A stretch of 64,000 nucleotides of DNA from an uncultured Oribacterium sp. (GCA_946413525.1 CAMKKZ010000016.1:1-64000); one strand, 5' to 3'; numbered from the stretch's first letter, positions 28,101 through 36,913 are shown. Made by a program: numbers and translations. The notes: generated by a model not told the origin, from the letters alone.

Positions 28101-30119
28101 CTGCTGCGTCGTGGTTTTTGTCTTTTGAATGGAAACGGTGGATGCGCTGAGCTCCGCCCCGTTTTCGTTCTGTACCACGATGGTAACGTAAGGATTGCCG
28201 TTGTCCTTTTCCAGGTTGAGCTCGTAGATTCCGTTCGGATCCTCCAAAAGCATGGGGATGTCCGAAGGGCTGGCCAGCTCGCCGCCCTCCAAAAGGGCTG
28301 ACTCCTCCGGAAGCTCTCCCTCTATGGCCGCTTCTGACTCACCCGCGGCGGCCTCAGCTTCCCCCACGGCCTCTGCTTCCCCCGCGGTCTCTTCTGTTCC
28401 TTCCGCGGCCTCCGCTTCCCCTGCGGCCTCTTCCGTTCCTTCCGCGGCTTCCGTTGCCGCTTCTCCTTCCAAAGCCTCCGCGGACCCGTCATCACCTGCA
28501 GCCTCTGCGGATCCATCCGCCGCGCTTTCTTCACCCGCAGCTGATTCGTCCTCCCCGGAACTCTCCGTGGTGACGCCTTCCTCCTCAGAAACGACCACGC
28601 TCTCCTCCAGGCTTTCCGCGGAGCTCCCTTCTTCGGAAGCGGACTCGCTATCCCCCGCGCCTTCTTCTACTTCTCCTCCTTCGGAAGCTTCGCCTTCTAT
28701 ACCGCTTCCATCGCTTTCCTCATCAAAGCCTTCTCCACTCTCAGAGAAATCCCCACTGAAAGATTCATCTTCTGAATCCGAATCTGAATCCGAATCCGAT
28801 TCTGATTCCAAATCCGAAACTGATTCCGAATCGGTCTCTTCGTCCTCTCCCGGGGTCTCCGGGAAAAGATCATCCCAATCCTTCGGATCCTCCTCATTAT
28901 CATTTTCCCCGGCGCCATCATCGGAACCGTTTTCCGAGCCGTATTCAGGGTCGTCATAAAAACCGCCCTCCGACTCCCCAACAGTCTCTTCATCGAAAGA
29001 GCTGCCGTCCTGATTCAAAGATTCCCCTTCAAAAGCGCCATCTTCGGCAAAGCTACTTTCTCCCGAACCCTTTTCTTCTAATCCTGATCCGCCATCTCCG
29101 TTGTCATTTCCGACGTATTCATTCCCGCCTTCCGCGCCTTCTCCGGAAACAGGCCGTCCATCATTCTGCCAATCCTCAGAATTCTGACCTTCGCCCCCGA
29201 CAGGATCCTGCCCGGAACCCTCGGAGCTTTCCGGATCCTCTGAATCCCCAAAGCTCTGTTGATTTCCCGAATTTTCGGATTCCCCTGGATCGCCATCCCC
29301 TTCGAATTCACCCGATTCTCCCAATGTCCCAGACTCGCCGGAGCCATTGGATCCGCCTTCAGAATTCTCAGAATCGCCATCCAACCCCTGGAACTCCTGA
29401 TCCCCCTCCGGATTTTCATCGGAGCCGGAATGATTCGTTCCATCGCCGGATTCCTCCCGAAGGCCGCCTTCGGCATCTTCCTCAGACCCTTCCTTAAATT
29501 CATTTCCAGAAAGACCGTCTCCGACATTGCCCCCATCGTCATTATCGGACTCATTGCCGGATGCCGCGTCCCCATTTTCCTCACTGTATACTTCCGCGGA
29601 TTCTTCCCCGTCTTCCGTGCCATCTCCAAACCCAGACAGCCCGTCATCCGTGCCATCCCCGGAATCGGAAAGCCCGTCATCCTCGGAGATCCCTTCGCCC
29701 TCCGGAGAATCTTCCCCGACAGGAATATTGGTGGGAACATTATTTCCAGAATCTTCTTGCAGATTGCCTTCTTCCGGGGCATCCCCCTCTTCCGTCAATC
29801 CGCCATCATCATTTCCTGTTTCTTCATTCTGAGAAGCCTCTTCCAGTTTGGCCTGGAAAGCCTCCTCCAGTTCGGCCAGGGAAGCCTCCGGCAGTTCAGC
29901 CTCGGATGAAAAATCTCCCTCCTCCTCATCCGCCGTTCCGCCCTGCAGCGCCCCCTCTTCCTCCAATCTCCCTTCTTCCTCTTCCACGCCCATCAGCACG
30001 GAAGATTCTTCTGCAGCCTCATCGCCGGCCTGCGCAGCAAAACTGATTCCGGAAAAAACCAGCGACACTGCCAGTGCCAACGGCAGGATGCGCCTGCCAC
30101 GCCCGAATCCCTTCTTCAT
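25191..30119 (-). CDS. Secreted BspA-type leucine-rich-repeat protein with acidic stalk and Big_2 domains
   Basis: The 1,642-residue protein begins with a signal peptide (RRILPLALAVSLVFSGISFA). An acidic Glu/Ser/Asp/Gly stalk to about residue 620 includes an (Asp-Ser) run. A domain of about 140 residues that I do not recognise (NGIYELNLEKDNGNPYVTIV) follows. Four or so Big_2 Ig-like domains span about 780-1,130 (VSGVTLDQSSITLEEGDTAQ; TWSSNNTTIATVSNGTVTAV). Next comes a YDGK...YKNN...GAGNYEG module (about 1,135-1,190), then LRR_5 (PF13306) repeats from about 1,230 to the end (IGKKVKTIGASAFANCTKL and close variants). The last segment resembles VKVPSAKVKAYKTLFQKAG endings of this class. There is no sortase or wall-binding motif. 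Such proteins are usually cell-surface adhesins; that role is inferred. Confidence 0.9.
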   Translation of the reverse strand: MKKGFGRGRRILPLALAVSLVFSGISFAAQAGDEAAEESSVLMGVEEEEGRLEEEGALQGGTADEEEGDFSSEAELPEASLAELEEAFQAKLEEASQNEETGNDDGGLTEEGDAPEEGNLQEDSGNNVPTNIPVGEDSPEGEGISEDDGLSDSGDGTDDGLSGFGDGTEDGEESAEVYSEENGDAASGNESDNDDGGNVGDGLSGNEFKEGSEEDAEGGLREESGDGTNHSGSDENPEGDQEFQGLDGDSENSEGGSNGSGESGTLGESGEFEGDGDPGESENSGNQQSFGDSEDPESSEGSGQDPVGGEGQNSEDWQNDGRPVSGEGAEGGNEYVGNDNGDGGSGLEEKGSGESSFAEDGAFEGESLNQDGSSFDEETVGESEGGFYDDPEYGSENGSDDGAGENDNEEDPKDWDDLFPETPGEDEETDSESVSDLESESDSDSDSDSEDESFSGDFSESGEGFDEESDGSGIEGEASEGGEVEEGAGDSESASEEGSSAESLEESVVVSEEEGVTTESSGEDESAAGEESAADGSAEAAGDDGSAEALEGEAATEAAEGTEEAAGEAEAAEGTEETAGEAEAVGEAEAAAGESEAAIEGELPEESALLEGGELASPSDIPMLLEDPNGIYELNLEKDNGNPYVTIVVQNENGAELSASTVSIQKTKTTTQQIQDFYVDGLRLNVGYNAAQKDREYLVLLLSGEYSSSSGLLASNIKYINQLTSPGTAVQFNVFPGSLEGTLKAPGQYYLYISSNADDGITGVTKVASFKYFGAYQAPIHVSGVTLDQSSITLEEGDTAQLTATLEPADATDKNVNWSSSNTAVATVSNGQVTAVGKGTAVITATSADRTEFSATCDVTVNEKYVPVSGVTLTPTAAELHLNGTAKMAQLTATIAPANATNKSVTWESSDEGVATVSASGLVTAKSAGTGVGTATITVKTVDGDKTASCSIKVVVDPETITLNQTALSVYDDATVTLAATVAPANASDKTVTWSSNNTTIATVSNGTVTAVSPGKVVITASTSNGKTANCQITVNPILPASVTLDKTSMAMDKTFGDTKALTATISPSNATNKTLTWTSSNTAVATVANGIVTGVAAGNAVITATTHNGLSSSCTVTVPKTDVSTLQVSLDVTSYIYDGKAKKPVPTVLHEKTVLKPDTDYRVSYKNNKNIGTGTVVIAGAGNYEGSVNARFSIRVPEKGTAFKVSDILYTVLDNSKLTVSAAGGNPELVSVTIPDEVAIGGRTWSVTSVAAKGFQDYAKLKTVKIGSNVISIGANAFSNCTELTGVTLGANVTTIGGSAFLKDTKLKTITLGDNVTGIGANAFSGCKVMTKAVIGKKVKTIGASAFANCTKLATLTIKSTALTTIGKSAFINDTALKSITIGNTVTSIGPSAFSGCKRLKKVVIGKKVKTIGASAFANCTKLATLTIKSTALTTIGKSAFLKNTALKTITIGNTVTSIGASAFSGCTALTKVVIGKKVKTIGASAFANCKRLATLTIKSTVLTSIGKKAFFKDVKLKTVTLGNTVTAIGDNAFSGCTALTKVTIGKKLKTLGASAFAGCTKLSTLTINSTVLQTIGKSAFNGDKKLKNITLKSKVIKTVGAKAFTGVPSSARVKVPSAKVKAYKTLFQKAGLNKKAKVTK

Positions 30120-30470
30120 GATAATCAGCCGCTCCCTTTCTCCTTTGTCTCTTCTTCGTTGCCTCTTCCCAACAAGCCCTATTTTCTATAACCTCTGCTT
30201 TTCCTCAGTCTCTTTATATATATCGGCATCATATCAATGTCATATTAATGCCATTTTTGTATCCTATTTATATTATAATCGCGCCGCATTAACATTATGC
30301 TCATATTGCATTCATGTTATATTCATGCTATTAATTCGAATTTTTCCCGATCATAATCATGATTATGATATTGATCCGATATATCACTGACTTCCAGCGC
30401 AAGGTTACAATTAATGATATATTACCACAAAACTTTTCCTTCTGACAACGTAAAATCTTTCATTTATCCA
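30120..30470. other. AT-rich leader of the LRR surface-protein gene
   Basis: No gene was found. The stretch is rich in short AT palindromes (ATAATCATGATTAT near 30352) and repeated ATTCATGTTATATTCATG-like words. It presumably contains the promoter for 25191-30119, but I cannot assign one -35/-10 pair with confidence. Confidence 0.45.
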
Positions 30471-30786
30471 TTAATTACGAACTTTTATATACTGTTCTCT
30501 CATTCCATGATTTAATGCAGTGGATTTGTCCAAATAAAATGCAGGCCTTGCGCCGGCATACCGTGCGCTGCCATTTGCACCACAATAAGCCATTCTTCCA
30601 CTTGTGTCGACTATGGATACGTTCTCAAAGGAACCTACATCATTCATTGGTAATCTGAGCCAAAAAGGCCAATATCTATAGAAGTAATCTTGAATGTGAA
30701 TTCATCGTCGTCACTTATTGTTACGGTCACGATCTCGTCATGTCTGTCGAAATCAATCGTGCTCTGCATTGGGCCAATCACTCATC
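30471..30786 (-). pseudogene. Frameshifted remnant of a DUF6273-type domain
   Basis: Two minus-strand reading frames join into one protein-like sequence. The upstream frame gives STIDFDRHDEIVTVTISDDD and ends in a TGA. Shifting one frame gives WLRLPMNDVGSFENVSIVD, then GRMAYCGANGSARYAG and ARPAFYLDKSTAL before the stop at 30471. The WLR...(V/A)RPAF-LD pattern is typical of DUF6273 domains found in Clostridia surface or secreted proteins. No start codon with a ribosome site is present. It was missed by the ORF track because each piece is short. Confidence 0.65.
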
Positions 30787-30913
30787 CTCTTGTTATGGCG
30801 ATTGAAATGCTGTACAATAACATGTATCAGCTATGTCGTGTCAGCAAAACGGCATCAAGTACATCAAAATGCCGCATGTTTATGAATTGTGAAACAACTT
30901 TGGGAGACATGAA

Positions 30914-31936
30914 ATGGAAAGAAGATCCCATCTCAGCCGAGCCATTGCATCGGCCGACGACAAGGCAAAATATGACGCATATGTTAAAGAAATCCTCAGC
31001 GACAAGGAAATACTGGCAAGGATTCTGAAATATACGACTGAAGAGTTCAAAGATTATGCGCCAGCGGATATAATTCCCTGCATCGAGGAACCGGAAGTGT
31101 CGGAAATCCCTGTGGAACGAGGCATGACGAACATGCGCATTGCCGGAACGTCCACCGAGAACTCGACAGGGAATGAAGGCACGATTAGCTATGATATCCG
31201 TTTCAGCGTCATCACGCCTGGAAAAGAACGTATCAAAATCCTTGTGGACGCGGAAGCACAGAACAATTATCATCCGGGTTATGACCTTGTGACAAGGGGC
31301 ATTTTCTACGCTGCACGTATGTTGTCTGTCCAGCATGATGTAGAATTTACTGGCGATGATTACGATAGAATCAAAAAGTGCTACAGCATATGGATTTGTA
31401 CAGACGTTCCCAAAAAATATGCGAACACGATTACAAGATATAAATATTCATCTGAAAATATCTTTGGCAACTTTTCAGGAAAAGCAAGGTATGATTTGAT
31501 GACCGTGGTCATGATTCGGCTAGGGGATATCACGTCAACAAATAACCTGATCCGGCTGTTGGACACAGTACTATCCAGCGATCTGACGGCGGAAAGAAAA
31601 GAGAATTTGCCAGAACATGACTTTGGCATCATACCTACCATTCAAAGAAAGGGGGACTTGGAGGAAATGTGCAATCTGAGCAGCGGTTTGATCGAAAAGG
31701 GCAGACAAATCGGTGAAAGAATTGGCTTCGAAAACGGTGAAAAAGCCGGGTTCGAAAACGGTGAAAAAACCGGATTCATAAACGGTGAAAGAAGTGGATT
31801 TGATAAAGCTACAAGAGCTATTGTACACCGTACATATGAACGTTACAGAGATTACGAAATGGCAGCGTTGCTTGCTGATGTATCCGTAGACCAGGTAAAG
31901 AAATGGCTTTCGGAAAACACGGAAGAGTCGCTTTGA
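30914..31936 (+). CDS. Rpn-type PD-(D/E)XK nuclease (PDDEXK_2 / putative transposase family)
   Basis: The 340-residue protein resembles the Rpn/YhgA-like family (PF12784), proteins annotated as recombination-promoting nucleases or putative transposases. The N-terminal half has the nuclease-like core (YDIRFSVITPGKERIKILVD, then AEAQNNYHPGYDLVTRGIFY), with Asp and Glu-x-Gln in the expected places. The C-terminal third has the Gly-Phe-Glu-Asn-Gly-Glu tandem linker (GFENGEKAGFENGEKTGF) typical of this family, then a short helical tail. A decayed partial copy follows immediately at 31986-32250. Family members spread within genomes and are variable in copy number; Rpn proteins have also been linked to phage defence. 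Confidence 0.82.
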   Translation: MERRSHLSRAIASADDKAKYDAYVKEILSDKEILARILKYTTEEFKDYAPADIIPCIEEPEVSEIPVERGMTNMRIAGTSTENSTGNEGTISYDIRFSVITPGKERIKILVDAEAQNNYHPGYDLVTRGIFYAARMLSVQHDVEFTGDDYDRIKKCYSIWICTDVPKKYANTITRYKYSSENIFGNFSGKARYDLMTVVMIRLGDITSTNNLIRLLDTVLSSDLTAERKENLPEHDFGIIPTIQRKGDLEEMCNLSSGLIEKGRQIGERIGFENGEKAGFENGEKTGFINGERSGFDKATRAIVHRTYERYRDYEMAALLADVSVDQVKKWLSENTEESL

Positions 31937-31985
31937 GCAAGGAAACCCAAGGAAATAATTCATAAAAGCTCATACCTCCAACTTC

Positions 31986-32250
31986 CCATGAGTTTGCGGT
32001 ATTGCCTTATGTCTGCCGTAATGGTACGGCTCAGAAATATGGCATCAAAGAATAACCTTATCTCTCTACAGGATATAGTATTATCCATTGACATATCGAT
32101 GGATAGGAAAAATCCATACCAGAACATGACTTTTAAATCATGCCATCCGTACAAAGAAAGGGCGGACATGGAAGAAATGCGCAATCTGAGCGGTGGGCTT
32201 ATCAAAAAGGGTAAACAAATCGGGTTTGAAAATGGAGAAATTTCGGTTTA
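31986..32250 (+). pseudogene. Decayed partial duplicate of the adjacent Rpn-type gene
   Basis: The translation LRYCLMSAVMVRLRNMASKN matches RYDLMTVVMIRLGDITSTNN of the intact gene, and MEEMRNLSGGLIKKGKQIGF matches its EEMCNLSSGLIEKGRQIG. Between them the frame shifts: PEHDF, a stop, then IMPSVQRKG in the next frame. The N-terminal nuclease half is missing. The remnant runs directly into the 51-bp-repeat relative. Confidence 0.8.
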
Positions 32251-32307
32251 TACGATAATCTTGCCGATGCTGCAGCGGCTCGGAAATCGTTCTCAAATGT
32301 GGGGAAA

Positions 32308-32382
32308 TGCCTTGACCCGCTTGCGGGTCGAGGCCAACCTCCTGTCGACTGAGGGATTTGCCTTGAACCGCTTACGGGATAA
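32308..32382. repeat. Diverged, inverted relative of the 51-bp repeat
   Basis: GCCTTGACCCGCTTGCGGGT, CGAGGC, CGACTGAGGG and GCCTTGAACCGC match in order the reverse complement of the unit at 1-124, including the junction between neighbouring units. About 1.5 units are present, in an inter-gene position beside a pseudogene. Confidence 0.75.
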
Positions 32383-32412
32383 ACCGGATCGAGATGTCCT
32401 CTCTTCAGCTTT

Positions 32413-33996
32413 TCACGCCCTGTGACCCCCGATCTGGCGGTTCCTCTCCAGCGTGGTCGCCCCCTCCAGCATGTTCATGCCCCGAAACACCGCCCCCAGC
32501 CCGTACTTGAGCCGCGCCTCTGCCACAGCCTTCCTGAGCCTCTTTTCCTTATCCAGGGCGTCATAATCCGAAAACATGTCCAACTGAAAAGTCCCGTCAT
32601 CATGGCTCGTATTATTCGCGCAGACCCCGAGCCTCCGGTACAGAAGCCGGCGATCCGTCTTCCGGTCAAAGGAAAACAGCAGCGCCTCCGTGACGACAGA
32701 AACGGAATTCGTCCCTGACTTAAGTCTCACCGTCCCATTTGAGTGCTTCGGGTGAAGCCTGCCATAAAAATCGACGCATACCGGCCCATCATAGTCCGGA
32801 CATTCCTCCAGGCTCTTGTAATCATAAGACACCCACCAGCCAAAAACCGTTGCTTTCAGATTCTTGACAAACATCTCCCCACAAAGCACGTCGATCATCT
32901 CCGAAAAGACATTCCTGGCCTCGCCGTAGCGGTACGGCCTCGGAAGCACCTGCCCGTTGGAAAGGCTGCGGCTCCCGGCATGATAAGACTTGATGTCCCT
33001 CATAGTGACCGGCTCGATGCCCCAGGCATGGTCAATCAGGATTTCACCGTCAATCCCGAAGGTTCTGTAGAAATACTCCTCGTCCCACTGCGTGCGTTCC
33101 GCCACCTCCCCCATGGTGCGCATATGCGCAAGAAACAGGCGTCTTGCCTTGCCGGGTCCGATCTGCCAAAAATCCGTCAACGGCTGATGATCCCAGAGCA
33201 GGTATCGGTAGGATATCTCGTTCAGCTCCGCGAGACGGACCCCGTCCTCATCAGCCGGACGCTTCTTTGCCACAATATCCATGGCGACCTTGGCCAGATA
33301 CATATTGGTGCCGATGCCCGCCGTGGCAGTGATCCCGGTCGTTCTGAGCACGTCCCGAATCATCGTCATCGCCATCAGGCGCGCCGGATGAACTCCGGCA
33401 CTTTCAGCCTTGTCCCTGTAAAAGTGCAGGTAGGCGGTACAATCTATGAAGCACTCGTCAATAGAATAAACATGAATATCCTCCGGAGCGGCATAGTGGA
33501 GGTAAATCCCATAAATCTGCGCGGAAATCCTTTCGTATTCCGCCATTCTCGGCACGGCGATAATATAGCTGACCTTCGTGCGATGCTCCCGCTCATATTT
33601 CCTGATTGCCCATTTCGCCTCAAAAAGCCTCGGCCGGGACGGAACCCCGATGGCCTTCAGGGAAGGCGATACGGCAAGGCAGATCGTCTGGTCAGACCTC
33701 GTTTCATCCGCCACCAGCAGATTTGCCTTCAGCGGATCCAGCCCCCGGTACACGCATTCAACCGAGGCGTAATACGACTTAAGGTCAATGCAGATATACG
33801 CCCTGGGCGGAACATTCCCGGCCGCCGCAATATCCCGAACGCCCATGCCGCCGGCACCATCCACGCTCTCCGCCCCCTTCCCGCAGACCCATCCCCCGCA
33901 GCCGCCCGCTTCGCTCCGTTTTATCCGGTATATCGCAATGATTACAAGGCAATTCCCATTCCCTGTTGTCACCCCGATGGCTCGCGATGGCTGCAT
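32413..33996 (-). CDS. Y-family (UmuC/DinB-like) translesion DNA polymerase
   Basis: The polymerase core begins near residue 65 with the palm motif YICIDLKSYYASVEC (metal-binding Asp) and continues with VYSIDECFIDCTAYL (catalytic Asp-Glu), the GIGTNMYLAKVAMD helix-hairpin region and the little-finger domain. Near the C-terminus FQLDMFSD matches the beta-clamp-binding consensus. This is the ImpB/MucB/SamB-type polymerase common in Firmicutes. The 50 residues before MGVRDIAAAG are not typical of the family. The first ATG has GGAAAG five bases upstream and a promoter placed to give a 20-base leader, so I keep it; a start at 33846 is the alternative. No canonical LexA box was recognised. Confidence 0.9.
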   Translation of the reverse strand: MQPSRAIGVTTGNGNCLVIIAIYRIKRSEAGGCGGWVCGKGAESVDGAGGMGVRDIAAAGNVPPRAYICIDLKSYYASVECVYRGLDPLKANLLVADETRSDQTICLAVSPSLKAIGVPSRPRLFEAKWAIRKYEREHRTKVSYIIAVPRMAEYERISAQIYGIYLHYAAPEDIHVYSIDECFIDCTAYLHFYRDKAESAGVHPARLMAMTMIRDVLRTTGITATAGIGTNMYLAKVAMDIVAKKRPADEDGVRLAELNEISYRYLLWDHQPLTDFWQIGPGKARRLFLAHMRTMGEVAERTQWDEEYFYRTFGIDGEILIDHAWGIEPVTMRDIKSYHAGSRSLSNGQVLPRPYRYGEARNVFSEMIDVLCGEMFVKNLKATVFGWWVSYDYKSLEECPDYDGPVCVDFYGRLHPKHSNGTVRLKSGTNSVSVVTEALLFSFDRKTDRRLLYRRLGVCANNTSHDDGTFQLDMFSDYDALDKEKRLRKAVAEARLKYGLGAVFRGMNMLEGATTLERNRQIGGHRA

Positions 33997-34022
33997 TTTT
34001 CTTTCCGTCTTTCTGCGGGATT

Positions 34023-34051
34023 AGTTTATCACATAAATATACGTTTGTAAA
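34023..34051 (-). promoter_or_regulatory. Candidate promoter of the Y-family polymerase gene
   Basis: Minus-strand -35 TTTACA and -10 TAAACT are spaced by 17 bases, about 27 bases before the ATG at 33996. The remaining upstream gap to 34294 shows no other feature. Confidence 0.5.
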
Positions 34052-34294
34052 TGGCATTAGATATTACATATTTGTTGATTTATGTATTTCATTTGGCTCT
34101 TCCTTTCCCCTGCTCAGCAGGAAAAAATTCCGGCCTGTTTGACGAAAGAAATCTTGAAAGAGCATTTGTTTCCCTTTTTCTTCCTATAATTTTCACAAGC
34201 TCATTCCCCCATAACTCGCCAGAAATAATCAAAAGTCAGGAAACCGGCGAAATATAAACCATGTCACGCTTATATATCGCCGCAGCAAGTTTTG

Positions 34295-34669
34295 TCAACA
34301 CATTTGTTCAACGATCTCCACAGCGTTTCGCACACAGTCATCGCACTCGCAAAGCACCCTGCCCGTATCCCTGCCCTTCAGCTCCCTGCAGATAGAAGCG
34401 CCGCATTTTTCCAAAAAGTCTCTGTGGAGCGCGGCAGCGTCCCGGAGCACGGGCTTTCCCTCGTACTTTTTCATTCCAAGAATCATTTCCGCTCCGCAGA
34501 GAGCCCCACAAGTCGCTTCCATGCATCCCATTCCGCCGCCAAAACCCGCGCCCATCTTTTTCAAAAGCTCCGCAGGCACAGAAAGTTCCTCTGCAAAAGC
34601 GCACAGCACCGCCTGACAGCAATTATGCCCCTTGTGCTTCAGGCAAACAGCATATTCCTTCCTATCCAT
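34295..34669 (-). CDS. C_GCAxxG_C_C family redox-type protein
   Basis: This small cysteine-rich protein (124 residues) belongs to the C_GCAxxG_C_C family (PF09719). The signature is clear: HNCCQAVLCAF near the N-terminus, GFGGGMGCMEATCGALCGA in the middle, and CECDDCVRNA at the C-terminus. The conserved cysteines suggest metal or cluster binding, or redox activity, but no reaction is established. I start at the internal ATG (MDRKEYAVC) because AGGAG lies eight bases upstream; the longer start has no proper site. The gene stands alone between the polymerase and the 13-bp repeat array. Confidence 0.85.
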   Translation of the reverse strand: MDRKEYAVCLKHKGHNCCQAVLCAFAEELSVPAELLKKMGAGFGGGMGCMEATCGALCGAEMILGMKKYEGKPVLRDAAALHRDFLEKCGASICRELKGRDTGRVLCECDDCVRNAVEIVEQMC

Positions 34670-34842
34670 TTCATCTCTCCTATTTATGAAAAGCTTGCTT
34701 TTCATGCTTTCCCGTAGATACTTTAATCCATGAAAGTTAAAACATGCAAAAAAAATGCGGAGCCGGATTCATCCGCCCAGGCTATCGCAGCCGCTTTTCA
34801 GCTTCCGCAATAGCCGGCCGGCCAATACAGCGCCGCATCCAC

Positions 34843-34985
34843 AAAGCCTATCCTTAAAGCTTATTCATAAAGCTCATTCATAAAATTTATTCATAATGCT
34901 CATCCATGATGCCCGTCCATAAAGCTCATCCATAATTCCGGTCAATAAAATTTATCAATAATGCCTATCAATAAAGCTCATTCAA
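34843..34985. repeat. 13-bp minisatellite, 11 units
   Basis: Exact 13-base register throughout, consensus AAAGCTCATTCAT, with degenerate copies. The last unit overlaps the stop codon of the following YbaK-type gene, fixing where the array ends relative to coding sequence. Confidence 0.9.
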
Positions 34986-35454
34986 TAATATCACTGAATC
35001 CACATCCCACCGTTTCGGCAAGATCCTTCGGGGATAACTCAATCTGAAACCCCACCTTCCCGGCGCTCACAAAGATTCTATCATACTGTTCTGCCGTTTC
35101 ATGAATGAAAGTGGGAAAAGGCTTCTTCATTCCAATTGGCGAACAACCGCCATGAACATAGCCCGTCAGCGGGAGCAGCTCCTTTTGCTTTATCATGGCA
35201 ACGGACTTCTCCCCGGCCGCCTTGGCCGCCTTCTTTAAATCCAGCCCGGCCTTTACCGGAACCACAAAAACATAATGCTGACCTGACTTCCCCTGCGTGA
35301 CGAGGGTCTTGAAAACCCTGTCGGCATCCTCCCCCAGAATCTCCGCAATCTCCTCTCCGCTTTTCGTGGCATCCGGCTCGTAGGAATGCTTCTCGTAAGG
35401 CACCTTCTTCTGGTCCAGGACACGCATCACATTCGTTTTTTCGCTATTCTTCAA
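34978..35454 (-). CDS. ybaK: Cys-tRNA(Pro)/Cys-tRNA deacylase, YbaK/EbsC type
   Basis: YbaK hydrolyses cysteine mischarged onto tRNA(Pro). The 158-residue protein has the family length and motifs: the N-terminal KNSEKTNVMRVLDQKKVPYE, KTLVTQGKSGQHYVFVVPV with the conserved catalytic lysine (K in FKTLV), LTGYVHGGCSPIGMKK and a C-terminal EIELSP-like FQIELSPKDL. The track start is a TTG with GGGGGG about nine bases upstream; the next ATG (codon 10) has no site, so I accept TTG. The stop lies inside the 13-bp repeat. The ldh_2-type gene 44 bases upstream reads the same way and may be co-transcribed. Confidence 0.92.
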   Translation of the reverse strand: MKNSEKTNVMRVLDQKKVPYEKHSYEPDATKSGEEIAEILGEDADRVFKTLVTQGKSGQHYVFVVPVKAGLDLKKAAKAAGEKSVAMIKQKELLPLTGYVHGGCSPIGMKKPFPTFIHETAEQYDRIFVSAGKVGFQIELSPKDLAETVGCGFSDIIE

Positions 35455-35498
35455 TACAGCACACCCCCCACGGGCAGACTACGGCCTTACCTGTCCCG

Positions 35499-36548
35499 TT
35501 ATTTGCTGGCCAGATCCTCGACATCCATTGCCCCCGCCGCAAGGCCCTGGATCTGTGACCATATCTGCTCATCCACATTGACGCCCTCCGCCATGCTCTT
35601 CTTCCGCCTCTCCAGAGTGCCCTCGCCCGGGCACTTCACCGGATGCCTCTCATCCACGGGATGCGCGTTATCCGCGGCCTCCACCCTTCGGTCAAGCATC
35701 GCCTGCAGGCTTTCCACGTCTCCGAACAGATAGGGGTCAATGGCGATAAAGACCTGCGAGCATCCGGTGCAGCTCCCCCGAGCCTCCTCGTCAAGGTCGG
35801 ATCCGCACTTCCCGTTCGAGATCATGGCAGCCGCCATATCCAGCGCAATGGCCAGGGCCGATCCCTTCCAATATCCAATCGGCAAAACGCGCATAGTCTC
35901 CTCAATCGCCCCCGGATCGGTGGTCAGGTTCCCATCCTTGTCGTAGCCGCCCGGATAAGGAAGCTGCTTCCCCGCAAGACGGTAAACTCCCAGCTTCCCA
36001 TAGGCATACTGGCTGAAGGACATATCCACCACGATGGGACCCTTCTTCCGCGGAACCGCAAGGCACAGCGGGTTATTGCCCACGCTGATCTTGTCACTCC
36101 CCCACATCGGCATACAGCTCTCGGCGGAGATCCAGCACAGACCGATCATATCCTTGTAGGCCATCCGCCACGCGTACGTGCCGCCCCTCATCCAATGCGT
36201 TGTATTCCGCAGAGCCACGATCCCTATGCCATGCTCCTTCGCCAGCTCCACTGCCCTGTCGCCGCAGAAAATGGCATTCGTAATGCCGATGCCCAGGTGG
36301 CCGTCATAATTCTCCGCAGCCCCCTTCCTCCCGACAAGCTCCGGCTCGGCCTTCAGATCCACCCAGCCCTTCCCTACATATGTCGCGAATCTCGGGATAC
36401 GGTTCAGGCCGTGGCTCTCCACGCCGTCCGCGCTGGACTCACAGTGAATCTGCGCGCAAATTTCCGCCTTATCCTCCGGCATCCCCATATTCAGAAACGC
36501 CTTCTTGACCGTATCCTTCAAAACATCAAACTGCACCTTGATTCCCAT
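35499..36548 (-). CDS. Malate/L-lactate dehydrogenase-family oxidoreductase (YiaK-like)
   Basis: This NAD(P)H-dependent dehydrogenase of the Ldh_2 fold (PF02615) has 349 residues, of normal length. The signature CESSADGVESHGLNRIPRF with the catalytic-type SHG is at about 34-52, and NTTHWMRGGTYAWRMA (about 115-130) and VGNNPLCLAVP (about 157-167) are also family hallmarks. The overall pattern, including the tail EERHPVKCPGE-like DERHPVKCPGEGTLERR, is closest to 2,3-diketo-L-gulonate reductase YiaK/DlgD as I recall it. No other ascorbate/gulonate genes are nearby, so the substrate stays open. AGGAG lies just before the ATG. Confidence 0.85.
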   Translation of the reverse strand: MGIKVQFDVLKDTVKKAFLNMGMPEDKAEICAQIHCESSADGVESHGLNRIPRFATYVGKGWVDLKAEPELVGRKGAAENYDGHLGIGITNAIFCGDRAVELAKEHGIGIVALRNTTHWMRGGTYAWRMAYKDMIGLCWISAESCMPMWGSDKISVGNNPLCLAVPRKKGPIVVDMSFSQYAYGKLGVYRLAGKQLPYPGGYDKDGNLTTDPGAIEETMRVLPIGYWKGSALAIALDMAAAMISNGKCGSDLDEEARGSCTGCSQVFIAIDPYLFGDVESLQAMLDRRVEAADNAHPVDERHPVKCPGEGTLERRKKSMAEGVNVDEQIWSQIQGLAAGAMDVEDLASK

Positions 36549-36913
36549 AATCTCCTGCTTCCTTTCATTTCATTAAACTCCAAACCCTGCCTGACGCTCC
36601 TCATTTTTTCCACGAAAGCGATCCAGAGCTTCATCCATGGACGCATTATCACTCCAAACCCTTGCCTGATGATCCTCATTTTTATCCACTCTGTTTCCGG
36701 ATCAGGCATTTCTCACCTTCAAACGCAAAACCATATTTGAAAATCCGCCCGGTATCGAAGCTGCTGAAGGCGGGCGGCCACCCCGTTTCATAATGCCTGC
36801 GGCATCAAGTCAAAGTATAATCGCGCGCGGATTAATTCCGGATTGCAACGGATTCTAACGCTGCGGTCATGTTATTTTGCTCATGCGCGGATTTATCTGC
36901 CCGTGAGTATAAC

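Noticed and set aside
30690-31028. Plus-strand ORF 30690-31028
   Set aside because: Overlaps the DUF6273-like remnant and the Rpn start in other frames, with no recognisable sequence.
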